From the NCBI GenBank assembly GCA_013368315.1, contig JAACJM010000051.1, positions 62,001 to 126,000 of the forward strand: a DNA stretch of 64,000 bases, in the 5' to 3' direction. Made by a program: the position numbers and the translations under genes. The notes under the pieces are model-generated. The model was not told the DNA's origin, did not search any database, and saw nothing but the letters and a program-made list of their open reading frames with translations. Within the stretch, counting starts at the first letter, position 1; each line of letters begins with the position of its first letter. The stretch is from Tetrapyrgos nigripes (taxonomy: Eukaryota > Basidiomycota > Agaricomycetes > Agaricales > Campanellaceae). This document shows, piece after piece, positions 1-12,400 of the stretch.

Positions 1-2
1 AT

Positions 3-185
3 AGACCTCCTGCAGTCGTGATCGTTGAACGAAGGGACACATATTGCCTTGAGATCGCTGTGATGCACAAAGGCGAGAAAAATGGACTATGGCTCTGGGA
101 GTATGACTGCAAGAGTCAACCATTAGTGATGTCCAGCAATCCGAAAAGAAGACAGACCTTGAGAGATATCGCCATAGACCAGTGA
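3..185 (+). CDS. C-terminal end of an unidentified protein (partial)
   Basis: An open frame enters from the left edge and stops with TGA at 183-185, giving 60 residues. It contains IVERRDTYCLEIAV and GLWLWEYDCK, a composition that looks like coding sequence. No family is recognised. It may be the last exon of a host gene or of a mobile element. Too short to assign. Confidence 0.25.
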   Translation, partial: RPPAVVIVERRDTYCLEIAVMHKGEKNGLWLWEYDCKSQPLVMSSNPKRRQTLRDIAIDQ

Positions 186-1161
186 ATGACTTGAAATGCT
201 GACTTAGGGTTAGCAGTACAGCCTATCTTGCTGGGGTCAGCTGGACACCAAGTTCTGCTCAGAGACATGACTCCAAGTCATGCCTGTTGTCGTTGTCGTG
301 GAGGAAGATCAAGTTAGCGCTGTATTATGTCAGAGCCTCGATCTCAAGTTAACACTGTATATTATGTCAGGGCCCCGACCTCAAGTTATCCTCAACTTAC
401 TCAACTCATCTAGGACTTCCACCTTCGCTATCCAATCTGGATCTATGCAGGAATGACTTGGGGTCATTCATATACATGACTTGGTGTCGTGGCCATGGAG
501 GACTGGACTTGGTGTCCAGTTTTCTCCCAGTTACGCTTCAGCACTCATCTCAGCTCGACAATGGCGACTCCGAGAGGCTGAGTCTACCTGGTTCTCTTAC
601 TCCGCTGGACCGATGCTGACCTGACTTATCTTTAGCAGGCATTCTTGCTTTCCAACACTTTATGTGTTTTCAACTCTCTTTGTCACAGTGTTCGGCCTCG
701 CGACATCCAAGGCCCTTCACTATATTGGTTCACGTCTTCTCATACACTCTGGTAGCATTCAAGACTGACTAGCACTCTGAATCCATCTTTCAGTATGTTT
801 TTCTACTCACTGTAATTGATGTCTTGCTCATGATTATTTTTCTGTTTTGTTTTTACAAACTGTTATTTCCTCACTTTCTGGACGGTAGTGCCTGCTTGCA
901 CAGCCCAAGCATAGCCGCATTTTTACTGCTTCCTCTTAGACTGTCATGACCCTATGGCGCTCTTCAAGCGACTTTGGATCTGACAGTCTTCAGAGAGCAA
1001 GCTCAAGACCTTGTGTTTGTCAGTTTAGAATCATATGTCTTCCACGGAGACTGTATGGCGCTCTTCTAGTGCATGACATTCCTCATTTGAACATATCAAA
1101 ACTCCCAAACATTGTTTGTTGATCTCCCAGCCACCTGAGGGATCAGTTAGTCTTATGGTAA
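186..1161. other. Gene-free stretch
   Basis: No convincing coding exon. The motif ATGGCGCTCTTC occurs at about 954 and 1055 and, diverged, near 6898 beside a transposase remnant, which suggests repeat-derived DNA. Confidence 0.3.
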
Positions 1162-1534
1162 TCTCACAGCATGAGCCGTACCAGTGCCTTATTACGTAAG
1201 TAAGAGCGGCATCACAAGGGCAAGAGGATTTCGAAACTGAACTGCTTCATTATTTCTTTTATGTACTTAGATACTATGTAGGACAGCGTGTATAAAGTTA
1301 TGGAGAAAAATATGGAGTAGAAGATGTATATATTGAGCAGAGAGATCTCTCACAGCATGAGCCGTACCAGTGCCTTATTACGTAAGTAAGAGCGGCATCA
1401 CAAGGGCAAGAGGATTTCGAAACTGAACTGCTTCATTATTTCTTTTATGTACTTAGATACTATGTAGGACAGCGTGTATAAAGTTATGGAGAAAAATATG
1501 GAGTAGAAGATGTATATATTGAGCAGAGAGATCT
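1162..1534. repeat. Perfect 186 bp tandem duplication
   Basis: The block 1162-1347 is repeated without a visible mismatch at 1348-1533. Each copy begins TCTCACAGCATGAGCC and ends GAGCAGAGAGATC. No long ORF is contained. Perfect identity points to a recent duplication, or possibly an assembly artefact. Confidence 0.92.
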
Positions 1535-2284
1535 GCAGCCAGAAGCTTGGCGCGGAAGTGGCTGTGTACTCGCGGAAATGAACTTCAAGTCTTTCCGCAA
1601 GTTCTGCTTTGTTTTTTCCTAGGATTTTTGGTATGCAGAGTGAGAGAAGCTACTTAGAATGAAATATGACTGTTTTTGTGGAAGAAAGGCAGGCAAACCA
1701 TACGTGAGAATATTTCTTACTTACCTAATAACTGGCTTGCACGGGTCAGCCCTATTCAAAAGCGCCAGACTACATATATACACACGAAGTGTAGGACATG
1801 TATATATCGTCAGTCTGGATACTCAAGACTAGGGATCAGTTGCATGATAAGACCCCTTGTCACGCTTCCAGCCATTACTGCCAGTGTTTGTCTTTGTAGA
1901 CCAATGGACCTGGAGACATTTCATCTTGAGATACTCTGCGTGTGTCAGATGCATTGCAAATGGCCCAGAAGGCCACTCTGGCCAAATACCACCTTCAAGT
2001 CAATTGAGTGAGGTATAGGTGATATCTTGGTCTCAGCCATTGCGGCATTGTGGTAGAGGGTGTTGTTCAGCAGGAAGAGGTGTGAATTTTGTCTCTGGAG
2101 CTGGATCAGCATGCCAATGGATTTCCCTTGGCCACTGATAAGCCTGCTGAAAAATCATGAACACTGAATCTTCTACTGTCTAAAACACTAGACATACCAC
2201 TGGCCTGATTTTGGGTGGGTGGGGCATTGCCTGTACAAGAGAGTAAGTAAGCAGAATCTACAATGCAAATCATGAACGTACTTA
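1535..2284. other. Gene-free stretch
   Basis: Contains a 111-codon plus-strand open frame with no domain, signal peptide or splice context. It could hold further 3' exons of the minus-strand gene at 2285-2990, but none could be joined in frame. Confidence 0.2.
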
Positions 2285-2990
2285 TCATCCGGGAGTCATT
2301 CCTTTGAGCATTCTGGGTCTGGAATCCATTGCTTGATTGTCCTGGAGGGTTCCCTGAGTAGTATTAACAAGGATTATTTGTGTATTACCATGCAGATTTG
2401 TAATTGGGTGAATATTACCCGAAACAACGGCTTGGCCATGTTTGTAACCAATTATCTGATCTAGTTAAAAGCAAAAGACTGAATATTCAGCCATACACAA
2501 GCCAGAAATGGTATTACTGTTTTGATCAAATACAGCAACAGGACCCAGGTGGCTCATGATTGAACTTTCTTGCTTTACTTGTTTATAACCAATAATTTTC
2601 CCTGACACAAAATATTCAATTTTACTGTATGATTGGAATTTAAATACTGACCATCTGTGTTAAGTAGTGGAACTTCAACAGCTTTTGGAGGACTAACTTC
2701 TCTGAAGCTCTTGATGTTTCCTAAGTATTTTATAACATTATTATTGACTGACATTGAAACTAGAAGTGAAAATTTTACATACCATTACTGTCCATTACAA
2801 GGACCTCTCTTTTGGGAAAAGTACTACTAGAGATGCCAAGTGCGTTGACTGTGTTTTGCTCCGCAGATGTCTCGTCGTAGTATACAATGTGGCCTGAGAG
2901 GAATGATGAGAAAAATATTTTAATTTGTGCTGATATTTTACTTACCATCAGAATTGTAAACTTGGGTATCATCTTTTCTCTGCTATTGAT
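2285..2990 (-). CDS. Hypothetical multi-exon protein with internal repeats (partial model)
   Basis: Minus-strand exons can be joined by GT-AG introns. One exon reads DDTQVYNSDG; the next reads HIVYYDETSAEQ to VLVMDSNG; the next starts VNNNVIKYLGN and ends VEVPLLNTD. Later exons carry KIIGYKQVKQ and NQIIGYKHGQAVVSGN and stop with TGA at 2287-2285. Related units recur: a hydrophobic run followed by N/D-G (VLVMDSNG, VPLLNTD, VAVFDQN, ILVNTTQG), which suggests about 30-residue beta-type repeats. The family is not recognised. The start lies upstream of 2990 and was not found. The junction near 2650 does not keep frame with a canonical intron, so the gene may be damaged there. Confidence 0.38.
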
Positions 2991-3067
2991 CTGAATGGAA
3001 GCAGGTGCAGTGGCGTGTATAGTGTGTCCTAATGAATTGGATAGGCGTTCTGGACATAATTCAAAGA

Positions 3068-3188
3068 CATGCTGAAAAGGGACAAATTTCTGCTCGACAG
3101 AAAGGTGTACCGAAAGACATTATTATACTTATATATCATGTTTCAGTACAGCTTTCCCTCAAGCGGATATTTGTCCCTTTTCGGCGTG
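3068..3188. mobile_element. Short CAC-type MITE, copy 1
   Basis: A 121 bp element. The left end reads CATGCTGAAAAGGGACAAAT and the right end is its diverged inverse, finishing CCCTTTTCGGCGTG. It is flanked by the 3 bp direct repeat AGA at 3065-3067 and 3089+100 (3189-3191). Same family as the copies at 20184, 36022 and 38415. The CAC start and 3 bp duplication suggest CACTA/EnSpm mobilisation (inference). Confidence 0.75.
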
Positions 3189-3191
3189 AGA

Positions 3192-5800
3192 ACTGGTTGC
3201 TTACCGCTATCCAAGACAAGTGTTTGCGAAGGGGCAGCATTGTTGTAGTCAGAATCTTCAACAGTAAGGAGCCGGACTAGGCCCTGTTGAAGAGATCTAC
3301 GTAGATCTCTCTACATAACGGAAATTGAACGGAAATGGATGTAAGGTATTGTACACTGATATCAAGGCAGCAGTACCCAACCGAAGTTTAGCGTTGACAT
3401 AAGTATCAGAGAACAGAAGAGGAACGCAGCAGTCTTTTGGAGGGCAACCCAACCGAAAAGGGATGAGGCGAGCTGCCAGCTGGGAGCACAAAGGGGTGCT
3501 GCCACGTGTATCTCAATTACGGATACCCGATTGACCCGGTGGAGTGGAATTTGCCGCGGTCGGAACGGGAATGGATAGGCGCAGATAGAAGCGGATGCTG
3601 CCGCTCATGGACGAGGTCCACAACGCATGGACCAAGGAAGTGCAGCACGCTCAACGGCCATGGGAACTACCTGCTGGTTTTGTGGAAGGGCCTGGTTTTT
3701 CTAAAACAGCTGTGGTTCATCCACACGTTTTACAAAATCGTCTTTGTGGTTCAACCTTCCATATTTTATAAAATTTTATATGAAAACTGTGATATGGCCT
3801 GAATACGATGACATGTACATTGCGTGTACGGGATTCTGCTACAACTCAGCTACAACCGACTTCAACCTTATGCTCCAGCACCACGTACACAATGCTTGCT
3901 GCAATTGTGAGTATTTATTCATACTTGGCTGTTTCTCTGCTTCTTTCTTCAACTAAGTCTTCTTGCAGGATGTTCTTGGTCACCTCTGAACCACCTCAAA
4001 CACCTTTCCACACTTCAGCACTCATTGCGTCGTCCTGCAGCCCATCTCCCACTCGCTTCGGGCTTGCTACCCCACTCCACATGCGCAAAAACTGCCGGAC
4101 TGGACAACCATATGTGTGGGCTCTACCGTCCCGATCCTGTGGATAGATGGCTTCAGGCGAATCTCATGGCTTGTGTGCTGCAGGAAGATCGTTTGGGCAA
4201 GAGAAGGTCCTTTGTTAAATCAAGATGGATAAGCTCCCGGTGCATTTCTTTCTTTGCCAGCAGAGATTTCAAGAGTCATATCACCATTCTCCAACACAAT
4301 TTCGGCATGCGACGTCACTGGCGGCCGCCCCTGCTTATATAGTTCTCTCGTCAACAGGAGCGAATTGCAGGATCTGGAAGGGAGGCGGGAAGGTGTACAT
4401 AAATGGAAGGGCGGGGGCGCAACGCAGTCGAGTTCTGGTAATGATATGTGCTGTATATGTAGCTTCTATCATTGTGTAATACAGGATCCAAAGCCTAGTT
4501 CTGGTGTATGAGTAATTCTAGCTGATGGAGATAATGAGCAAACACATTGCGTCAGAGCATAATTTAAGCTAGTGGACACAGCCTGTGAACAGACTCATAT
4601 AGGTAGGGCAATGGATTTGATATGAAGTGTGTACATGTCGTACAGATACATGTCTATCAGTCTTGTAAGTCACGGAGGATGATGATACAAGGATTTTCTA
4701 CTGTTCGTAAGTCACTCTTGGTATCCTTGTGCTATCTACAGTACAACCGCCGTAAACGCGGTTTGGATACACAGTAGAAGATGCAGTGATTGCGGCTATA
4801 TCCTCGAGGCTGGATAGCCATCATTGGTCAGCATCCATCAGTGGTTTGGAAGGGTTGGTTAAGAGTCTCACTGACACAACTGATCATATGTTGTATTGCA
4901 CCCTTCTTTTACCTCTCTTCTCAGTCTTCACTTGTCGTGTGATGCTGTTACTGACTCACTGTTTTCATGTACCAGTGATAGGCCTTACAAATGCCAGCAT
5001 TGTGGAGACCAGTTGGGAAGGAGGTGGGTTTTTCATGTTACTCTCTATCTTTCCATTGGCTTACACTTCCCTCATCCACTAGGGACTTACTTTCATGACA
5101 CATTAAATGCCGTGCAATTTTCACCTGTCAGGTATGTAGGATGAAATCAGGGATGGGGATCAAGAATAGAAGTTATGAAGGCGTTCATCAGTAATATGAT
5201 AGACATACGAGGACACGCAAAGCCAGTGTAACTGCTTTTACTCACACACTCTCATCCTTCACAAAGAAAATACATGAAGTACTTACATTACTATATTCTT
5301 GCACGCAGAGACGTCTCGCCGTGAACGCGTTGGAGATGCGACTGCGTCAAGCCACTGACGCACCTGCGTCCTATTCTGTCTCTCAAAATATCATCTATCA
5401 ACTGACCTATCTGAACTTTAGATAGTTGGTCTATTCATACTCCTATCTGTGCCTATATCTGAAGCCCAGATATAGAGCATTTCTGGACTCAATTCTGTGT
5501 GAGCAATAGACCATCTTTCTTTTGCTTCAATAGTTGTACAAATTAGACAGTCTTTTTGTACTTCTTTCTATACATCACATGTGCCATCTTTTCGTGTACT
5601 TATCAAGTGTAATTAAAGGTCTCCAAATGTATGTTCTTTCTGTAGATTACAGCAGAAGAGTTGAGGTTGTCATCATCAGAGGTTGTTCGTGTCAGGGAGA
5701 GACCCTGGTCAAAGCAGTGGGCCAATGAAATATTTAGACATGCCAGAGATGTAGCCAGAAAATCAAAACCCCAACATTTATATAGTAGTTAAGCCTAGAC
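3192..5800. other. Gene-free stretch
   Basis: Several 60-110 codon open frames occur here, but none has a recognisable domain or supports a spliced model. No element ends were found. Confidence 0.25.
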
Positions 5801-5805
5801 ATGCC

Positions 5806-6010
5806 AATGCTACCTTCTTTTTGAGTATTTTCCTGAAGGGTAGACTCAAATAAGAGTTGGAATTCCAAATTTGAGAGCACTACCAGTACTTTAACTGATG
5901 CCAGTGTGGGTGCACTGTGGTGATGATATTAATATTCTCAGCCAATGCTACCTTTTTTTTGAGTATTTTCCTGAAGGGTAGACTCAAATAAGAGTCAGCA
6001 TTCTAAATTT
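5806..6010. repeat. Diverged tandem duplication (about 137 bp period)
   Basis: The segment GCCAATGCTACCTTCTTTTT followed by GAGTATTTTCCTGAAGGGTA occurs near 5806 and again near 5942 with small changes. Both copies continue into a similar ACTCAAATAAGAGT tail. It lies just downstream of the minus-strand transposase remnant. Confidence 0.75.
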
Positions 6011-6049
6011 GAGTTCTACCAGCACTGTAACTTAGATGTATAACATATA

Positions 6050-6782
6050 TTAGTATGTATCAATATAATATGAACAACATACCATCGCAAACATTTCATC
6101 AACAATTGGTCTATTCTCCATAGTGGCAGCATCAGCTATTCCCATAAATATACCCAGAAAATGCCATCTGTAATGTTCTTCCGTGGCTCCATCAGCATAG
6201 GTGAACATTCCTGGAGCCCAATGTTGCACAACATCATTGAAAGCAGTGGTGACAATCAAGAGTGCGTTTGGATCTGATCAGTCAAAAGACCTTCGACAGG
6301 AGCAAGTGAGTTGGTAGATATTGAAGTTTTGTTCTGGAGAAGATATTTTTGCATCCAAGGTGTTTGGTAGGAAATGACACAGGCATCAGGGTTATTGGTG
6401 TTGATGCGAACTGTTTCTGCCAGTTTCGAAAGCGCGCATTGTAGGAGTGTCCATTGGTGTCTCTAGCATTGGCAGATCGGAGCTCATACTGAAGTGCATT
6501 CAAGTTTTGCAATCACAAAGAAATGTTTGCAGCAGGAGGAGCAATAACCTTTCCATCCTTGTGGATCTCACCAACTTGATGCTGAGCAGGGGTGCTATGA
6601 GGCCAACTATCACAGAGTTTGTCAAGTTCCACTTGTTCATTGGCACTGAGATGAGGGTGACTGGGATTTTGACTGTGGTTATGGGGAGCACCGTTGATAT
6701 ATATATATTGGTGTGTGCTTTCGTCCCCTCCAACCTGGGCATATATGATCAGAAAGGATTTGGAATTGCAAGCCCTGTGCAT
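6050..6782 (-). pseudogene. Mutator-like (MULE-type) transposase fragment
   Basis: Three minus-strand pieces line up in order but in different frames. They carry SFLIIYAQVGGDES and LSANEQVELDKL, then NARFRNWQKQFAS, then DVVQHWAPGMFTYADG and EEHYRWHFLGIFMGIADAA. The last piece has the pattern of a MULE transposase core, with a strand preceding a Y..HF helix. Frame changes near 6500 and stops near 6270 show decay. A donor GTATGT follows the last piece, but the next exon with the remaining catalytic residues is not visible. Assignment rests on motif pattern only. Confidence 0.5.
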
Positions 6783-7294
6783 AAGTTGAGCACCACATTT
6801 GCAGATGTCCTGTTGGTCTCTCCTCTGTCGAGATGTCCTTGGCCAAGTGACAGACTTTTAGTCTGAAAGTCCTCAGAGAGCAACCCAAAGATACCATGGC
6901 GCTCTGCGAGCGCACTTGGTACTGACGTCGTCCTAATACCCGAAAAAGCAATCCAATTTTCAGCTTTTGGTGCGTTCTTTGCACTCCTATGATCTACAAC
7001 TTTAGTTCATGGTCTTCTTTCCTATTTTACAGCCTGCGTCATTTTCTGATTGATTTTGGACTTGCTCGCACTATCTTGGTATGTCCTTTTCATGACTGTG
7101 ATAGGTGGTTCTGATTCAGGTCTTTGTCAGGCTGCTTTCTCATCTCCGTCAGCTACCCAGTCACTTTCTGCACAGTCATCGCTTCTGACCTCCAGCAACA
7201 CCATGTCCATCTGACTCTACTTCAAGCCCTTTGATTCGTCATTCCTTTTTTCTGCGTCAAAATACTCAAGGCATCTCATAGGCTAATACACGTC
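6783..7294. other. Gene-free stretch
   Basis: The upstream part may hold more decayed N-terminal transposase sequence on the minus strand (to about 6984). Nothing else recognised. Confidence 0.25.
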
Positions 7295-8184
7295 TAGGTC
7301 CACTGATCACTTTCAGCCTATGGCCTGCTTCTAATTTCGGAGGAGGAGAAACTCGCAACACTTGCTGATTCCCCTACCAATCACTCGAACTTTAATTAGG
7401 CGGTCGCCCGCGCACTTCCGAATCTGACTTGCTGTCCTTATCCTGCACTTCTGGTAGATACACATCATGTAAATGTATAAATGGTCCAATAAAGATCAAT
7501 AAAGCTTTTGTTGTATAGAATAATTTTCCCATCACCTACCTGATTAATCTTAAAACGGAATTGTACTCATGTAAGAAAGTACTATAAGCCAAATATTGGG
7601 GAACATAAAGGTATATTAGAATTAGCTAACTAATGAAAGACACAAGTTGTTTCCAACAACAGACCAATATCTATGACAATGTCATCAACTTGTCACAGAT
7701 AGCTTGGCAGATGCGATGGTAGAATTGAATGGCTCTGGTATTAAGCAAGCTAAACATCTGAGCTTCATATCAGGATTCACGGATATTAGACCATTTCATT
7801 GCAAATGAATTGCAATTCTCCATTCAGATAGCTCAGTAAGCATCTGATATGTGGTGCCTGTAGTCTTAAGGCCAACTCAAGGCATGTAATACAGCGCATA
7901 TGATAATTGGGGTACCTTCCTTTGTGAATTCACACAGGTGACTTCACTGCAGTGCGCACTGCTCAGAAACCATTTGCTAGTAATACATGTAAGTACCAAG
8001 TCTTCTGCAGGGGGGGAAGTGAGCCCATGTCACCAGTCACACTAGAAGTGCGCGGGTGACCGCCTAATTAAAGTTCGAGTGATCAGTAGACTTCAAGTAA
8101 AAAGTGCGGGGAATCAGCAAATGTTGCGAGTTTCTCCTCCGAAATTAGAAGCGGGCCATAGGCTGAAAGTGATCAGTTGACCTA
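7295..8184. mobile_element. 890 bp element with about 125-140 bp terminal inverted repeats
   Basis: Left arm 7295-7418 and right arm 8045-8184 are inverted copies with few mismatches and small gaps. Outer ends read TAGGTCCACTGATCACTTTC and its inverse. Inner ends read GGCGGTCGCCCGCGCACTTC and its inverse. The outermost TA could be a TA target-site duplication, as in Tc1/mariner elements. The 620 bp core has no significant ORF, so the element is non-autonomous. Confidence 0.85.
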
Positions 8185-9476
8185 AAAATAACCAAAGAAG
8201 GGGGAGATATGGGGAAAGTTTCGGGATTTAATTTTGTCCGTGATGGATAAGCATACGTACCCCCCCAAAATTTGCGAAAAGAATTGGCTGAGCTAAGAGC
8301 ATAAGCAAAGAGTGACCCCCGCTGCAGAAATCATGCTCAGAAATGCGATAAAGTTGATCAGTCTGACTGATATGCGCAGTAATCAGGTTTGAGTTCATAT
8401 GCACTGAGCACTCTTCTAGATGAGACTGAAAACAATTTTGAATGACAGTCGCAGCCTGGATCTAGGAGCCAATGTGTAACATCATGCTCAGGCTCTGGGA
8501 CAAAAGTTCTAAGCAAAAGATATTCCAGTCCCAATTTTTGCCAAAATTGGTCTAATTTGCATTGGATGAGGTTATGTAGAGCTTAAATGTGCGAAATGAT
8601 CTTGCATATCCATGGTAGAAAGTAATGCAACTTTGTCCAGTAACAGTTGAGCAATAATCTTTGCACAAACAGATTTACTTTTTTTTTTTTCAGTGCAGAG
8701 TTGTCTAGATTGAAATGCAAGTGGTACACGTCAACTAGAGGCAGTTTTTGAAGAACTTCAATGTAGCTTTCCTTTGATAGAGACAGAAAATGGGGGCAAG
8801 TACTTCCAGCACAATGAAGGGAGTCAGCAATAGTCGTAGTTGTAGTTGAAGAAGGAATGGAATGGTGAGAAATGACATGGAAGTTTCCACTCGGAGCTGG
8901 CCATCAAAATTTAAATTCCATTCTGCCACACAGCATGACGTCATTTGGTTGGACACTCCCTCCTCCTCCCTTTGGTCAGAGTCAGGGATGAGTCCCTAAA
9001 GGGCCTCGTAATGACATGTGTCAGTTGACTTACTGTTTCAAGGGCAGACTCAAGATCCCCCTCCACTTCCTATGCTCTGGATATGCAGTCCACCTCCCCC
9101 TGGGTAAGTAGTCTTAAATTATTTCATGAGGCATTGAGCTTTACAGTTGTACATATTCATTGATGGACTGTTGCAGCGTACTTACCAGATAGGAGACCTG
9201 CCTCTTTGTACTCACAAATAATGAATTATCAAGTTATTACGGTGTAGTACAAGCTTCATAAGGAGGTAATCATTGATGAAAGCAATCAGGAACAGAGACA
9301 GATCAGATTTTGATGAAATTTAGAGACATGTAAGATTTTGACAAAACAAGTAAGTACAAGACAATTTGAGGTGAAAGAGGGGAAAAGCTACATATCAGTA
9401 TTCCAGAAGAGTGGACAGTAGATTTGATAGTCTGCTGGTTCATCATAGAGAAGAAGACAAGAGATTTCAAGATTCC
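8185..9476. other. Gene-free stretch with a transposon-terminus motif
   Basis: The only notable item is GAGTCCCTAAAGGGCCTCGT at about 8991-9010, related to sites at 19270 and 48966. Downstream sequence to 9476 is probably 3' flank of the NACHT-ankyrin gene. Confidence 0.35.
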
Positions 9477-12400
9477 TTAGGAGTACTGTGAAATAGGGTA
9501 GAATTGTGCTTGCTTTCTCTGCAGGAGTTCATATATTTCTTGATTGCCACAAAGAGCAGCAGTGTAAATAGGGCCTCCGTATTTCCCACCTCGGGAATTG
9601 ATGTTTGCTCCATGGTCAAGTAACAGCTCTACTATGTTAAGATAATATTCTTTTGCAGACCATAGAACAGTACACGCTGCTTGGAGAGCAGTGCCATATT
9701 CACCACCCTGAGCATTCACATCTGCTCCCTTCTCAAGCAAAAGCCTTACGAGGTTTTCATGTCCCTTAACTGAAGCAGCCTGGAGAGCATTGCCATATTG
9801 GCCACCCTGAGCATTTACGTCTGCTCCCTTCTCAACCAAAAGCCTTGCAAAGTGTTCATAGCCTGTATATACAGCAGCCTGGAGAGCATTGCTATATTTA
9901 CCACTTTGAGCATTTACATTTGCTCCCTTCTCCAGTAAAAGCCTTGCAATGTCTTCATAGCCTCTGCAGAGAGCAGCCTGGAGAGGTGTGCCATATGTGC
10001 CACCCTGAGCATTTACATCTGCTCCTTTCTCAACCAAAAGCTTTACAATGTCTTCATAGCCCTTAGTAAAAGCAGCCTGTAGAGGAGTGCCATATGCACT
10101 ACACTGAGCATTTACATCTGCTCCCTTCTCAACCAAAAGCTTTACAATGTCTTCATAGCCCTTATAGAGAGCAGCCTGGAGAGGAGTGCCATATTCACCA
10201 CCCTGAGCATTCACATCTGCCCCCTTCTCAACCAAAAGCTTTACAATCTCTTCATTGCCTTTAAATGATGCAGTCTGGAGAGGAGTGCCATATTTGTCAC
10301 CTTGAGCATTTACATCTGCTCCCTTCTCAACCAAAAGCATTACAACGTCTTTATGGCCATGACAAACAGCAGCCTGGAGAGGAGTGCTGTATTTACCACC
10401 ATGAGCATGTACATCTGCTCCTTTCTCCAGTAGAAGCCTTGCAATGTCTTTATATCCTTCTCCCACAGCAGCCTGGAGAGGAGTGCCATATTCACCACAC
10501 TGAGCATTTACATCTGCTCCTTTCTCAAGCAAACGCTTTACAATCTCTTGATAGCCCTTAAATGAAGCAGCCTGGAGAGCAGTGCCATATACACCACCCT
10601 GAGCATTTACATCTGCTCCTTTCTCAAGCAAAAGCTTTACAATCTCTTTATTGTTCTTAAATAAAGCAACTTGGAGAGGAGTGCCATATGTACCACATTG
10701 AGCATTTACATCTGCTCCCTTCTCAATCAAAAGCTTTACAATGTCTTCATAGCCCTTAGTAAAAGCAACCTCTAAAGGAGTGCAATATTTACCACCCTGA
10801 GCATTTACATCTGCTCCCTTCTCAACCAAAAGCATTACAACGTCTTTATGGCCATGAAAAACAGCAGCCTTGAGAGGAGTGCTGTATTTACCATGAGCAT
10901 GTACATCTGCTCCTTTATCCAGTAGAAGCCTTGCAATGTCTTTATATCCTTCTCCCACAGCAGCCTGGAGAGGAGTGCCATATTCACCACACTGAGCATT
11001 TACATCTGCTCCTTTCTCAAGCAAAAGCTTTACAATCTCTTGATAGCCCTTAAATGAAGCAGCCTGGAGAGGAGTGCCATATACACCACCCTGAGCATTT
11101 ACATCTGCTCCTTTCTCAAGCAAAAGCTTTACAATCTCTTTATTGTTCTTAAATAAAGCAACTTGGAGAGGAGTGCCATATGTACCACATTGAGCATTTA
11201 CATCTGCTCCCTTCTCAATCAAAAGCTTTACAATGTCTTCATAGCCCTTAGTAAAAGCAACCTCTAAAGGAGTGCAATATTTACCACCCTGATCATTTAC
11301 ATCTGCTCCCTTCTCAAGCAAAAGTGTTACAGTGTCTTTGTTCTGCATATATACAGCAGCCTGGAGAGGAGTGCCATATTTACCACCCTGAGCATTTACA
11401 TCTGCTCCTTTCTCAAGCAAAAGCTTTACGATCTCTTTATTGTTCTTAAATGAAGCAACTTGGAGAGGAGTGCCATATGTACCACATTGAGCATTTACAT
11501 CTGCTCCCTTCTCAATCAAAAGCTTTACAATGTCTTCATAGCCCTTAGTCAAAGCAGCCCCTAAAGGTGTGCAATATTTACGACCCTGAGCATTTACATC
11601 TGCTCCCTTCTCAAGCAAAAGCCTTACAGTGTCTTTGTTCTGCATATATACAGCAGCCTGGAGAGGAGTGCCATATTTACCACCCTGAGCATTAATATTT
11701 GCCCCCTCCTCTATCAATAACAGCATTATATTAGACAGACCAAGGGAGCTAGCATAATATAATGGAGAGGCAGAACCTTCAATTACATCTGGATATCTCC
11801 ATAAGGCTCTAAACCATTGTCTACATGATCTATTTGTATCTGTGAGCAAATGTAAACTCAATGATATGATAGGATCTTCCAATTGTTGTAGATTTTTTAA
11901 ATGGTTTGGCCATTTCTCTACAGTGTAATCCACCAAAGGAAGTTGTCCTTTATCTATGGATTCATCTTCTCCATAAACTATCAGATAGATCATACATGAT
12001 TGAGCAATGAATTCATGGGCCATCTGATCATTTACATGAAAAAGTGCTGCTGAACTTGATTTGATTTGATCTGAAAGAATATACTCTTTTACTGAAGGAT
12101 GTGCCAGTTGCAATGTGTGCCAGGTAACTTCACCCCAGATGTTTTCTTGGACCACAACCAATGTTGAGTTAATAATTTTAGACACTCCATTCACCTCTAT
12201 TCTCTCAGCTGCCTCTAATTTCCTTCCCTCAAAATCAATTCGAAGGATTTCAGGTAGCAACTCCAAGGTCAGTGTCCAATATCCAAATAGCAGCCACCTC
12301 AAAATAGCTTTCACATCCTTCTGGTGACCCTTTTTAGTCTTGAGCAATGCTTTGACATAGGTCTCTTCTAGGTTTTCAGGCAAATTCTTTAGGGCATCTA

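Noticed and set aside
3506..4342. Chain of overlapping 60-110 codon plus-strand frames
   Set aside because: Frames conflict with each other and show no domain or splice-consistent chain.
9845..10561. Plus-strand frames of 73 and 98 codons opposite the ankyrin array
   Set aside because: Repeat shadows of the minus-strand gene.
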